Shown piece by piece: positions 6,867-14,040 of a DNA stretch of 14,557 nt (position 1 is its first letter; every line of letters starts with the position of its first letter). The stretch comes from Paraktedonobacter sp035294465. Lineage in GTDB: Bacteria > Chloroflexota > Ktedonobacteria > Ktedonobacterales > Ktedonobacteraceae. The stretch lies in NCBI GenBank assembly GCA_035294465.1, contig DATGKW010000240.1:1-14557 (forward strand), read 5' to 3'. Under the pieces are notes generated by a model that worked only from the letters and a program-made list of their open reading frames with translations, was not told the DNA's origin and ran no database searches. Made by a program: the position numbers and the translations under genes.

Positions 6867-8465
6867 TCAGCGGCGGCGGCGCATGATGCCAGCAAGGCCC
6901 AGGAAAAGCATTGAGAGAAAATAGCAGGTGCCGATCAGCCAGATCAACGGATTAACCTGGGTCAGAGACGGGAAAGGCGAGACGCCGTCGTGGTTATTCA
7001 GGGCATTGCTCAGATCAGGCGGAGCAACTGTTTGCCCCGGAGCCGGTGTTGATTTCCCCGCCGGCCTGGTAGGTGTAACAGTCGTCACCGGGGAAGGAGA
7101 TGGTGTGATGCCAATCGTTGGAGTTGGCGATGGCGTTGGCGACCCGGGTGTTGGCGTCGCTGGCCTGGAAGCCGGAGTTTGCTGAACTGGAGGCCGGTTC
7201 GCGCCAGGCTCAGGCAGATTGGCGTCGGAAGGAGTAGTGATGGTAATAGAAATGAATGTCTGGAAGGATCTGCCTACTTCGCGGGCCAGAATCTGGTGGT
7301 GGCCCGCCGTCCAGACTACTCCCTGGCCTAGCCAGAGGGTGACGGAGAAGCGCCCGGCGGCGTCGGCCTGGACAGAGGCGGGCCTGTCATGCTGGTTGAG
7401 AAGCGGCCAGCGACCATCCAGCAGGAAAACAATCAGGCTGTGGGGCTGGAAGCCCTGGCCCCGGAGACGCAGTTCCGCGCCGGGCATCAATAGTGACTGG
7501 CTCACCAGCGTCAGGTGCATGGCCGGGGAACCGGTTGCGGTCGATGACACAGAAGACGTAGAAGTGGTCACAGTTGAGCTGAGTAAATTTCCACCGGCGT
7601 GTGAGCCGGAAGGCATCACGCTGAGCATGGCGGCTAGCAAAAGAAGGAGGGTGATACCGAAAAGCAGGAGAGAGCCAATGACCCAGAGCAAAAATTCGAT
7701 ACGTCCGGGACGTAGCAACCACCAGCGTACGCGGTCTACAAGGTTAAAATGCAGCTCGCGCCGCCGGCGTGGAGGATGCGAGGCCAGAGACGTTTTTACA
7801 TTGGAACTGGCGCTCCAGGAGGACCCGTCAATGGGAAGCTCGCGAGACCTGGACTGCGAGGGCTGCGACCCCCTGAATACCTCCTGCTGGATGCCCGGCG
7901 CGGTATCGATCTCATCAATAGGCACTGGCGCGTGCGTTTCGGAGGGCGTCGACGCCAGTTCCGGCGCTTCGCTTTCATCGAGGCGTAGAGAAAGAGAATT
8001 GGCAGGAGTCGACGTCTCAGGGAGAGGTGCTTGGACGGGAGGAGGCATTGTATCAATTTCGTCAATGTGCCCCAGACGCCGGGTCGAGCGTGCCTGCTGC
8101 CGATTGGTACGCGGAGGCGCTGTTGGCGTCTCGGCGATGATCAGCGAAAGTGAGGAGAGGCTGCTCGCGGCCTCGTAACTGGGCGAGCTATGTTGCCAGC
8201 CGCCATCTCGCGGTCGAGCGGAGGCGGTGGACCTGCCTGGAAAGGAGTTTCGAGCGCGCAGAGCGGAGGCGCGTGCGGGAATAGGCGTAACTGGTCGTGG
8301 CCTGTTGGCAGAGGTCCGGTGAGCAGAAGACGCCCGGCCCCGCCCTGGCTCATGGACAGTAAAACCGCAGGAGGCGCAGGTATTCGAGTCACCGATTAGC
8401 GGTTGACTGCACAGGGGACAACAATCGGGATGAGAAGTCTCGGTCAGCCATGTATCCGTCTGCAT
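6867..8465 (-). CDS. zinc-ribbon membrane protein with external beta-sandwich and Thr/Pro stalk
   Basis: A 532-residue protein whose function I do not recognise. CPLC at 16-19 and CASCG at 30-34 form an N-terminal zinc ribbon. Residues about 40-250 are a disordered Ser/Pro/Arg-rich cytoplasmic stretch with the motif IDEIDT twice (134-139 and 183-188). A strong membrane helix spans about 257-283. It is followed by a Ser/Thr linker, a beta-rich domain at about 315-410 (MPGAELRLRGQGFQP, AAGRFSVTLWL) resembling Ig-like or IPT/TIG folds, a Thr/Pro stalk (412-480), and a second membrane helix (506-526) ending in RRRR. The ATG at 8465 is used; a GTG at 8480 in frame is possible, and neither has a strong ribosome site. 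It converges on the symporter with one base between stop codons. A membrane sensor or surface-anchored role is plausible but unproven. Confidence 0.7.
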   Translation of the reverse strand: MQTDTWLTETSHPDCCPLCSQPLIGDSNTCASCGFTVHEPGRGRASSAHRTSANRPRPVTPIPARASALRARNSFPGRSTASARPRDGGWQHSSPSYEAASSLSSLSLIIAETPTAPPRTNRQQARSTRRLGHIDEIDTMPPPVQAPLPETSTPANSLSLRLDESEAPELASTPSETHAPVPIDEIDTAPGIQQEVFRGSQPSQSRSRELPIDGSSWSASSNVKTSLASHPPRRRRELHFNLVDRVRWWLLRPGRIEFLLWVIGSLLLFGITLLLLLAAMLSVMPSGSHAGGNLLSSTVTTSTSSVSSTATGSPAMHLTLVSQSLLMPGAELRLRGQGFQPHSLIVFLLDGRWPLLNQHDRPASVQADAAGRFSVTLWLGQGVVWTAGHHQILAREVGRSFQTFISITITTPSDANLPEPGANRPPVQQTPASRPATPTPGSPTPSPTPTIGITPSPSPVTTVTPTRPAGKSTPAPGQTVAPPDLSNALNNHDGVSPFPSLTQVNPLIWLIGTCYFLSMLFLGLAGIMRRRR

Positions 8466-8565
8466 CTGTTTTTCTTTCACGAGAAAAAAGTATGCTTATT
8501 CTGATACTCCAATAAACGGCTGTTCTCAAGATTTTCGTGGTGTCTGGAGCCTGTTTGATTGAAAT

Positions 8566-8600
8566 GGGACAAGCGATAATGCGGATAAATCCGCAGTCCC
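8566..8600. repeat. hairpin TGCGGAT/ATCCGCA with outer GGGAC/GTCCC stem
   Basis: TGCGGAT (8580-8586) and ATCCGCA (8589-8595) are perfect inverse complements. GGGAC (8566-8570) and GTCCC (8596-8600) can extend the stem across a 9-base bulge on the left arm. The two-base centre would need to open for an RNA hairpin, leaving 5-6 inner base pairs. Confidence 0.45.
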
Positions 8601-8631
8601 GCGAAAAATTTTCCATTCTATGGGAAGCTTT

Positions 8632-8698
8632 CTGGATATGAGGCAAACGACCGGAGCGGCCTGGGAAAAGCTTCGAGCCGCTCTCGTTCGGTATCCAG
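8632..8698. repeat. 67-base bulged stem-loop
   Basis: CTGGATA (8632-8638) pairs with TATCCAG (8692-8698); further in, AACGA (8646-8650) pairs with TCGTT (8684-8688), and GAGCGGC (8654-8660) pairs with GCCGCTC (8677-8683). A 3-base bulge (CCG, 8651-8653) and one internal loop interrupt the helix, and the apical loop is 16 bases. Nineteen base pairs in this order are unlikely by chance and resemble a structured RNA leader more than a terminator. Which strand is transcribed is not evident. Confidence 0.55.
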
Positions 8699-8752
8699 GA
8701 GAAAAACTGTAGATTGGCATAGTTATTGCATAGACGAGGTGATAGGGGGGAT

Positions 8753-8777
8753 AAAACCGGGAAGGTCCTCCGGTTTT
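8753..8777 (+). repeat. hairpin AAAACCGG/CCGGTTTT in the sigma factor leader
   Basis: AAAACCGG (8753-8760) and CCGGTTTT (8770-8777) are perfect inverse complements around a 9-base loop. On the plus strand the right arm ends in four T, so this has the form of a small Rho-independent terminator or attenuator about 115 bases before the sigma factor ATG. Confidence 0.5.
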
Positions 8778-8789
8778 CAGGTATCCTTG

Positions 8790-8811
8790 TTCCGATTTCG
8801 CGAAATCGGAA
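8790..8811. promoter_or_regulatory. perfect 22-bp palindrome, candidate operator or hairpin
   Basis: TTCCGATTTCG (8790-8800) is followed directly by its exact inverse complement (8801-8811). A 22-bp perfect palindrome with no spacer, 81 bases before the sigma factor start, is a typical shape for a dimeric regulator site. In RNA it would form a stem of about nine pairs closed by a four-base loop. Confidence 0.45.
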
Positions 8812-8892
8812 AGGGAACAGGTTGGAATATGCCTGAGCCCCGGTTACCACATCTAGTGGAAAGTGTAGAAGAGGTAAAGGAGATGAAAACTG

Positions 8893-9873
8893 ATGGTAGC
8901 CACTGCAAAAAGGGCATATAGTAGCATTGAAGGTGTCAGATCTCTGCACGCGTCCTACTACGAAGAGGAAGAGTTTTTTCAGGAGGAGGAGTATTTTGAT
9001 GACGAGGAGTACGAGTGCGGAGATAACCAGGAACATTCCGATGATGGTCTCACCGATAACGCCATTCGCCAGTATTTAGGTGAAATCGGGCGGTTCCCAC
9101 TCTTAACAGCGGACCAGGAGATGGTTCTGGCTAAACGAGTAGTTGAGGGCGACCTGGACGCGCAGCAGCGGCTGGTCGAGGCCAACCTGCGCCTGGTTGT
9201 CAGCATTGCCAAACGCTACAATAACCACGGGATTCACCTGCTTGACCTGGTGCAGGAAGGCAACCTGGGCCTGATCCGCGCGGCCCAGAAGTTCGATCCC
9301 AAACGTGGATTCCGTTTTAGCACCTACGCAACCTGGTGGATTCGCCAGGCGATTAGCCGCGCGGTGGCCGAGCACACGCGAACGATTCATATCCCTGTGC
9401 ATGTCGTTGAGCTGATCTACAAAATCCGGCGTATCACGCGCCATCTCTATCAGGAGCTCGGGCGAGAGCCCCTGGCCGAAGAGATTGCTCGCGCGGCCAA
9501 TCTCACCAAGGAGCGAGTAGTTGAGTTGCAAAGTATGGCCGAGACGCCTATTTCCCTGGACGCGCCCCTGATCGAAGAGGAGCAGTATCACCTCGCCGAT
9601 ACCCTGGTAGACACGCGGACTACTTCGCCTGCTGAGGCGGTCACACACCAGGCCCTGCGCGAGCAGATCGCCAGCGCGCTAGAGTCGCTGAACACACGCG
9701 AACGTCAGGTGATCGAACTCCGCTACGGCCTTCAGGATGGACACTGCCATACCCTTGAGGAGCTGAGCGCATGCTTTAAGCTCACCCGCGAGCGCATTCG
9801 CCAGATTGAGGTCAAGGCCCTGCGCACCCTGCGCCATCCCATCCAGGTTCACCTGCTGCGCGATTTCGCGTAA
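8893..9873 (+). CDS. sigma-70 family RNA polymerase sigma factor, SigA/RpoD-like
   Basis: A 326-residue sigma factor that binds core RNA polymerase and directs promoter recognition. It carries region 1.2 (about 53-83), region 2 with ANLRLVVSIAKRYNN, LDLVQEGNLGLIRAAQKFDP and FSTYATWWIRQAISRA (97-157), region 3 (about 165-240) and region 4 with LNTRERQVIELRYGL and TRERIRQIEVKALRTLRHP (266-316). The -10 and -35 reading segments match the primary-sigma type. A canonical region 1.1 is missing; instead residues 21-50 are strongly acidic (SYYEEEEFFQEEEYFDDEE). This fits a group 2 or secondary SigA paralogue, though it could be the housekeeping factor of a lineage with a short N-terminus. ATG 8893 follows AAAGGAGA with a 10-base gap. 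It is followed by a hairpin and appears monocistronic. Confidence 0.92.
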   Translation: MVATAKRAYSSIEGVRSLHASYYEEEEFFQEEEYFDDEEYECGDNQEHSDDGLTDNAIRQYLGEIGRFPLLTADQEMVLAKRVVEGDLDAQQRLVEANLRLVVSIAKRYNNHGIHLLDLVQEGNLGLIRAAQKFDPKRGFRFSTYATWWIRQAISRAVAEHTRTIHIPVHVVELIYKIRRITRHLYQELGREPLAEEIARAANLTKERVVELQSMAETPISLDAPLIEEEQYHLADTLVDTRTTSPAEAVTHQALREQIASALESLNTRERQVIELRYGLQDGHCHTLEELSACFKLTRERIRQIEVKALRTLRHPIQVHLLRDFA

Positions 9874-9897
9874 AATCTCCGGCCTGTCTTTGTTTTC

Positions 9898-9930
9898 GAG
9901 GGTATGGTGCAAAATCTGTACCATACCCTC
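9898..9930 (+). terminator. 11-bp hairpin after the sigma factor gene
   Basis: GAGGGTATGGT (9898-9908) and ACCATACCCTC (9920-9930) pair perfectly around an 11-base loop, beginning 24 bases past the TAA stop. The downstream sequence CTATTCCTCG is only moderately T-rich, so this is a probable rather than a textbook terminator. Confidence 0.65.
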
Positions 9931-10085
9931 CTATTCCTCGCCATGATGCGGCTCTCCTTCAAGAAGACGGAAGAGGCGAGAAAGCCAGGGAAACCTCTCA
10001 TCGATAGCCTGCCCCTCCGAGATAGTCACGTGATACGCGTGTCTTCGCGCCGATGATTTCTTCCCATTTCTCCAATCAAGCGTCT

Positions 10086-10114
10086 GCTCGTGCCTCAACG
10101 AGCTTCTCAAGCTC
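10086..10114. promoter_or_regulatory. overlapping palindromes beside the GH20 promoter, candidate operator
   Basis: GCTCGT (10086-10091) pairs with ACGAGC (10098-10103), and GAGCTT (10100-10105) pairs with AAGCTC (10109-10114). The second ends exactly where the -35-like TTGCAA begins (10115). A regulator bound here would touch the polymerase site. No regulator gene is adjacent, so the factor is unknown. Confidence 0.4.
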
Positions 10115-10145
10115 TTGCAAAAAGCACAGGTCCTGGTGTTATACT
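10115..10145 (+). promoter_or_regulatory. promoter of the GH20 gene (extended -10)
   Basis: TATACT (10140-10145) is preceded by TGT, giving the same TGT-TATA extended -10 arrangement as at 3306-3314. TTGCAA (10115-10120) lies 19 bases upstream, a long but tolerable spacing when the extended element is present. The start of transcription would be near 10152, placing the coding start at 10165 or 10189. Confidence 0.5.
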
Positions 10146-10188
10146 TCTAGATGTTAGAGCGGAAATGAAGCTGGAAAGGCCAGGACCA

Positions 10189-11685
10189 ATGACTCAGCCC
10201 ATACCTTACACAATTCCCGCGCTCAAATCCTGGATCGGGGGCGAGACGGCTTATACGTTTGGCGTCAGCACGCGTATTGTGCTGCAAAGCGCGCATCTGG
10301 CGGGCAGCGGAGTCGTGTTTGCCGATGATCTGCAGGCTCTGAGCGGCCTGGATATCCCGGTGTTAACCGGCGAGAGATGTCGAGCGGGAGACATTTTTCT
10401 TACGCTGGGCGAGCGCGACGACGAGCTTGGGGATCAGGGCTATCGCCTGGAGGTGAATGAGCAGGTGACGATCAGCGCACACACCGACGACGGGGTTTTC
10501 AATGGCACGCGCACGCTGCTTCAGTTGCTCAAGCAAAGTCTCACCGTTCCCGGAGGAGTGGCCCGCGATTGGCCGGATTATCCACAACGTAGCCTGATGG
10601 TCGATGTAGGACGCCAGTATTTTTCTGTACCCTGGCTGGAAAGGCATTTCCGCGACCTGGCTTACCTTAAATATAACTTCTTCCACTTCCATTTCTCCGA
10701 TAACTTTGGCTTTCGCCTGCAAAGCGAGCGGCACCCGGAAATTGTCTCAGAGCAGCATTACAGCAAGGCCGAGATTCGCGCGCTGATCGAGCTGGCACGC
10801 AAATATCACATTACTCTTGTGCCGGAGATCGACGTGCCTGGCCACCTGGATGCCGCACTGGCCGCCCACCCGGAATTGCTGCTGGCTAACAGCGCGGGCA
10901 AGCGGCAGACTGGCGATCTCGACCTGGCCAATGCGGCCGCGTATGATTTGGTGCGCGACCTGCTGGAAGAGTACATTCCGCTCTTTCCCGGCCCCTACTG
11001 GCACCTCGGCGCAGACGAATATCTGCTGCACAACGGTAACTACGAAGACTATCCACAGCTGGAGGCAGAAGCAAAGCGGCGTTATGGCCCACAGGCCACG
11101 GGCAAGGATCTCTATCTCGGCTTCGTCAACTGGGCGCATGAGATTGTAAAGGCGCATGGCAAGATCACGCGAGTCTGGAGCGATGGCCAGTACGGTGGTT
11201 CGGCGGTAACGCCCGCGGCTGATAACATTGTCTACGAGCATTGGGTAAGCTGGGGACCATCGCCCCGTCAGATCGTTGAGCGCGGCATTCCCATTGTCAA
11301 CGCCAATCTTTTCTACCTCTACTACGTGCCCGGCTCGCCGTTTATGCAAGCCCGCGCGAACGCCCTTTACGATGACTTTGAGCCGCATCTGTTCTGCCTG
11401 GAATTTGGCCGCCTGGACGATGTAGAGGGCGTCAACGTGCCGGAGAGCGCGGCCTCTTCCGCTGAGGATCTCGACTTGCTCAAGCACCACCCGCTCAACC
11501 TGGGCGCGAAGCTGCACATCTGGTGCGACGATCCAACGGCAGAAACGGAGGAGCAGATTGCCGTAGCCATCGAGCACTCCCTGCGCGCGCTGGCCCAGAA
11601 GAACTGGGGTTCTCCCAGGCTGGTTGGCCGCTATGAAGATTTCAAGCCGATCATTGCGGCAATTGGGCACGCGCCAGCGCCATGA
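10189..11685 (+). CDS. GH20 family beta-N-acetylhexosaminidase, probably cytoplasmic
   Basis: A 498-residue glycoside hydrolase predicted to remove terminal beta-linked N-acetylglucosamine or N-acetylgalactosamine by substrate-assisted catalysis. Residues about 20-120 form the small alpha/beta domain common ahead of GH20 barrels (LTLGE, GYRLEV, GVFNGTRTLLQLL). The catalytic barrel follows: RSLMVDVGRQYFSV (134-147), FHFHFSDNFGFRL (165-177), VPEIDVPGHLDAAL (211-224), WHLGADEY (271-278) with the paired D276 and E277, and HIWCDDPT (443-450). No signal peptide is visible, so it probably acts on imported or recycled amino sugars. ATG 10189 is chosen because it lies downstream of the promoter with GAAAGG 9 bases away; ATG 10165 is the alternative and a GTG at 10090 would precede the promoter. 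Its stop is nine bases from that of the convergent kinase gene. Confidence 0.88.
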   Translation: MTQPIPYTIPALKSWIGGETAYTFGVSTRIVLQSAHLAGSGVVFADDLQALSGLDIPVLTGERCRAGDIFLTLGERDDELGDQGYRLEVNEQVTISAHTDDGVFNGTRTLLQLLKQSLTVPGGVARDWPDYPQRSLMVDVGRQYFSVPWLERHFRDLAYLKYNFFHFHFSDNFGFRLQSERHPEIVSEQHYSKAEIRALIELARKYHITLVPEIDVPGHLDAALAAHPELLLANSAGKRQTGDLDLANAAAYDLVRDLLEEYIPLFPGPYWHLGADEYLLHNGNYEDYPQLEAEAKRRYGPQATGKDLYLGFVNWAHEIVKAHGKITRVWSDGQYGGSAVTPAADNIVYEHWVSWGPSPRQIVERGIPIVNANLFYLYYVPGSPFMQARANALYDDFEPHLFCLEFGRLDDVEGVNVPESAASSAEDLDLLKHHPLNLGAKLHIWCDDPTAETEEQIAVAIEHSLRALAQKNWGSPRLVGRYEDFKPIIAAIGHAPAP

Positions 11686-11694
11686 CGCATACTC

Positions 11695-13854
11695 CTACAC
11701 TGCCTGCCAGATCTGGACCGTCATATCTGCTCCGCCCGATGCAATGCGCGTGCCATCATATGACCATTCCACTGCGCTTAAGCCACCACTATGCCCGGAG
11801 TAGACATAGCGGTTCCCTCCGTCCAACGCGTCCCAGATCTGGACTGTGTGATCGGTATCGTAACCGGCTGAGGCCAGGCGCAGGCTATTGGGCGACCATT
11901 CTACGTCGCGTACGACATCGCTGTGTCCCTGGTAGGTATAGAGACGGGTTCCATCGCTTGCTCGCCAGACCTGCACAGTCTGATCCCAACCGGCTGAGGC
12001 AAGGTAATTGCCGTCGGGCGACCAGGCGACAGCCCAGACGATATTGCCGTGCCCGGTGTACGTGTAAGCGTGCCCGCCACTCGTTGCATCCCAGACTTGT
12101 ACGGTGCCATCGTTGCTCGCCGAAGCAACACGCTGCCCATTCGGGGACCAGGCGACCCACCAGACCGCGCCGGTATGCCCTTTATAAGTATAGAGGTTCG
12201 TCCAGGTGGAAGTATCCCAAATTTGAACTGTCGCTGTATCACCTCCGGTAGCAAGTAGCTTGCCATTGGGCGACCAGGCAAGCGCGTGTCCATGAACTCC
12301 CGTTGCAAAAGTGTACAGATCCCTGCGACTGAGCGCGTTCCAGATGCGAAAAGTGCCATCATCACTGGTTGAAGCAATTGCCTGGCCACCAGGCGACCAG
12401 GTAACGCGAGTGACCGAGGCGGTATGTTCTTGATAGAGGGAAAGATCTCCCCCATCTGCGACATTCCAAAGGTGGATTGTCGAATCCTGATATCCTGAGA
12501 CAATGCGCTTATCGTCTGGGGACCAGGAAAGAGACCACACCGCGGAAGTCCCTGGATAGGTAAAGAGGAGCGTGCCGATGGGAACCGTGGACGGGTGGGT
12601 CGATGTAGGCGTTTGCGTGGGGGTTCGTGCAGGGGCCTGTGTTACCCCATGCTCAGAAGCGTGCGATGAATGAGAAGTAGAAGAGGAGTTTGTACGCACT
12701 AGCTGCTGCTGTCTGGTCGAAAACCAGAGAATTCCTCCACTCGCCGCAGCCAGAGCAGCCAAACCCAGGCCGGCAACAAGCACTCGTCGTTTTACCCCGC
12801 GAGGTTGGTCGGTGAATCTCCTCTCTGTTGAGGGCATATCCTGTGCCGGCAGCGTAGGAGTAAGAAGAGGAGTAGGAACGGGCAGCACATCCTGTTGTGC
12901 TTGTCGAGCAATATCAATACCAGCAGGGGCTTCACTCTGACCGACAGGAGATTGAACCGGAACGGCTCCTGTTAGGGAAGACTGCGATGCTGGTTGAATT
13001 GGATGCAGCACATCATAGGATGGAGACGACGAAACAGGAACCGAGGTCGCCTGGTAGGCATGTTCCAGGGCAGCCGCGAAGGCTCCCACTGTAGCAAAAC
13101 GCCGTTCTGGCTCTTTCGCGAGCGCAATCAAAAGGGCTTTTTCGACGGGAGCTGGAACTGCCGGGACCCTCTCGCGCAATGAGGGCGGAGGCTGAAACAG
13201 GTGCTGGCTGGCTATCTCGGTAAACGATCCCTGAAAAGGAGGAGCACCGCAGAGCCATTCATAGACCACAATACCAAGAGCATATTGATCGCTCGCTTTG
13301 CGCGCTTTGCCTTGAATTTGCTCAGGAGCCATATAGGTCGCGGTGCCTGCAACTCCCTGCGTACTAGGATTCGAACTCTGGACCAGCACCGCAATCCCAA
13401 AATCACTCAGGCTTACTCTATTCTGCTCGTCCAGCAGCATATTTTCTGGTTTGATATCGCGGTGAATCACGTGCTGATCGTGAGCGTAATCTAAAGCTGA
13501 GGCTATCTGGGCGACAAAAGAACGGATAAGTTCAGGAGGAAGTACTTGCCCTCTGGAATATGACCGGCGCAGATTGCCATGAGGAAAATAGTCCATCACC
13601 AAAAAAGGGACGTGCTGATCCACATCAAAATCGAGGATACGCACAATATGAGAATGCTTCAGGCGCGCTAGCGTGCGGGCTTCCTGTAAAAACTGGTCGG
13701 CTCCAACACCTTCTAGAGAAGTATGGAGCACTTTAATAGCCGCCTGCGTTTGTAGATGGATGTGCTCACCCAGATAAACATTGGCGAACCCACCGTGACC
13801 CAAGAGACGCACAAGTTTGTAATTGCCCAACTGCTGTCCAAGACGCTCAGACAC
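11695..13854 (-). CDS. membrane Ser/Thr protein kinase with C-terminal WD40 propeller
   Basis: A 719-residue one-pass receptor-like kinase. Residues 12-265 are a Hanks-type kinase with all key elements: glycine loop GHGGFANVY (19-27), AAIK with K41, HRDIKPEN (131-138) with D133, DFG (151-153), and GTATYMAPE (170-178). A Pro/Ser-rich juxtamembrane stretch follows, then a membrane helix (about 357-377) after RGVKRR, and a Ser/Thr/Pro linker (385-425). Residues about 428-719 hold seven WD40 repeats, each with WSPxG and ending HLWN, RIWN, QIWD, QVWD, QVW, QIWD and QIW, enough for one closed seven-blade propeller outside the cell. The GTG start has GAGGAG about 9-12 bases ahead. The propeller is probably a ligand-sensing or protein-binding domain; substrates are unknown. 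It converges on the GH20 gene. Confidence 0.93.
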   Translation of the reverse strand: MSERLGQQLGNYKLVRLLGHGGFANVYLGEHIHLQTQAAIKVLHTSLEGVGADQFLQEARTLARLKHSHIVRILDFDVDQHVPFLVMDYFPHGNLRRSYSRGQVLPPELIRSFVAQIASALDYAHDQHVIHRDIKPENMLLDEQNRVSLSDFGIAVLVQSSNPSTQGVAGTATYMAPEQIQGKARKASDQYALGIVVYEWLCGAPPFQGSFTEIASQHLFQPPPSLRERVPAVPAPVEKALLIALAKEPERRFATVGAFAAALEHAYQATSVPVSSSPSYDVLHPIQPASQSSLTGAVPVQSPVGQSEAPAGIDIARQAQQDVLPVPTPLLTPTLPAQDMPSTERRFTDQPRGVKRRVLVAGLGLAALAAASGGILWFSTRQQQLVRTNSSSTSHSSHASEHGVTQAPARTPTQTPTSTHPSTVPIGTLLFTYPGTSAVWSLSWSPDDKRIVSGYQDSTIHLWNVADGGDLSLYQEHTASVTRVTWSPGGQAIASTSDDGTFRIWNALSRRDLYTFATGVHGHALAWSPNGKLLATGGDTATVQIWDTSTWTNLYTYKGHTGAVWWVAWSPNGQRVASASNDGTVQVWDATSGGHAYTYTGHGNIVWAVAWSPDGNYLASAGWDQTVQVWRASDGTRLYTYQGHSDVVRDVEWSPNSLRLASAGYDTDHTVQIWDALDGGNRYVYSGHSGGLSAVEWSYDGTRIASGGADMTVQIWQAV

Positions 13855-13902
13855 CTTCTGCTTCTCCTCACAGAAAACATGTTAACAATTTGGTTCTACC
13901 CT

Positions 13903-13932
13903 GATATACCGGCCATTCCGAGCACCTGTTAA
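13903..13932 (-). promoter_or_regulatory. candidate promoter of the kinase gene
   Basis: Read on the minus strand, TTAACA (13932-13927) and TATATC (13908-13903) are separated by 18 bases and lie about 50 bases before the GTG start. Both match sigma-70 boxes at four of six positions, so this is a reasonable but unproven assignment. Confidence 0.3.
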
Positions 13933-14012
13933 AAGATTGTCTGATACTATCTAAACGACGGGATGTCCCATTTATCAAGGATTTTGTCTAAGCTAAGACG
14001 GGATTACAATTG

Positions 14013-14028
14013 GGTCCTGGCCAGGACC
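14013..14028. terminator. GC-rich 16-bp palindrome beyond the serine hydrolase gene
   Basis: GGTCCTGG (14013-14020) is followed directly by its exact inverse complement CCAGGACC. In the minus-strand transcript of the hydrolase gene it would fold into a six-pair stem with a GGCC loop, 30 bases past the stop codon. No T run follows on that strand, so either a terminator or a protein-binding palindrome is possible. Confidence 0.35.
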
Positions 14029-14040
14029 AGAGCGACCGCG

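Larger units (their letters stand above)
8466..8892. other. 427-bp divergent spacer with hairpins, ahead of the sigma factor gene
   Basis: No credible gene was found; an open frame at 8739-8921 overlaps the sigma factor start and resembles no protein. The region separates the minus-strand zinc-ribbon gene from the plus-strand sigma gene and must hold promoters for both, but none is clear. Four hairpin-forming elements occur between 8580 and 8811 and are listed separately. Confidence 0.6.
9874..10188. other. 315-bp spacer between sigma factor and GH20 genes
   Basis: It holds, in order, the hairpin at 9898-9930, about 150 bases in which I see only a short TCACGTGA palindrome (10026-10033), then the palindromes and promoter described separately. 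No gene is supported. An open frame from a GTG at 10090 into the GH20 gene crosses the promoter and is not used. Confidence 0.6.

Noticed and set aside
7219..8178. 319-residue plus-strand open frame opposite the zinc-ribbon gene
   Set aside because: It is antisense to a gene with clear zinc-ribbon, membrane and stalk features; its own translation is Arg/Ser/Trp-rich with no domains.
8739..8921. Possible 60-residue leader peptide ahead of the sigma factor
   Set aside because: It runs through two strong hairpins and into the sigma gene in another frame, and has no recognisable features. A regulatory upstream frame is not excluded but is not supported.
10090..10188. N-terminal extension of the GH20 gene from a GTG at 10090
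   Set aside because: It would place the start upstream of a good extended -10 promoter (10137-10145) and over palindromes, and the extra residues do not look like a signal peptide or GH20 sequence.
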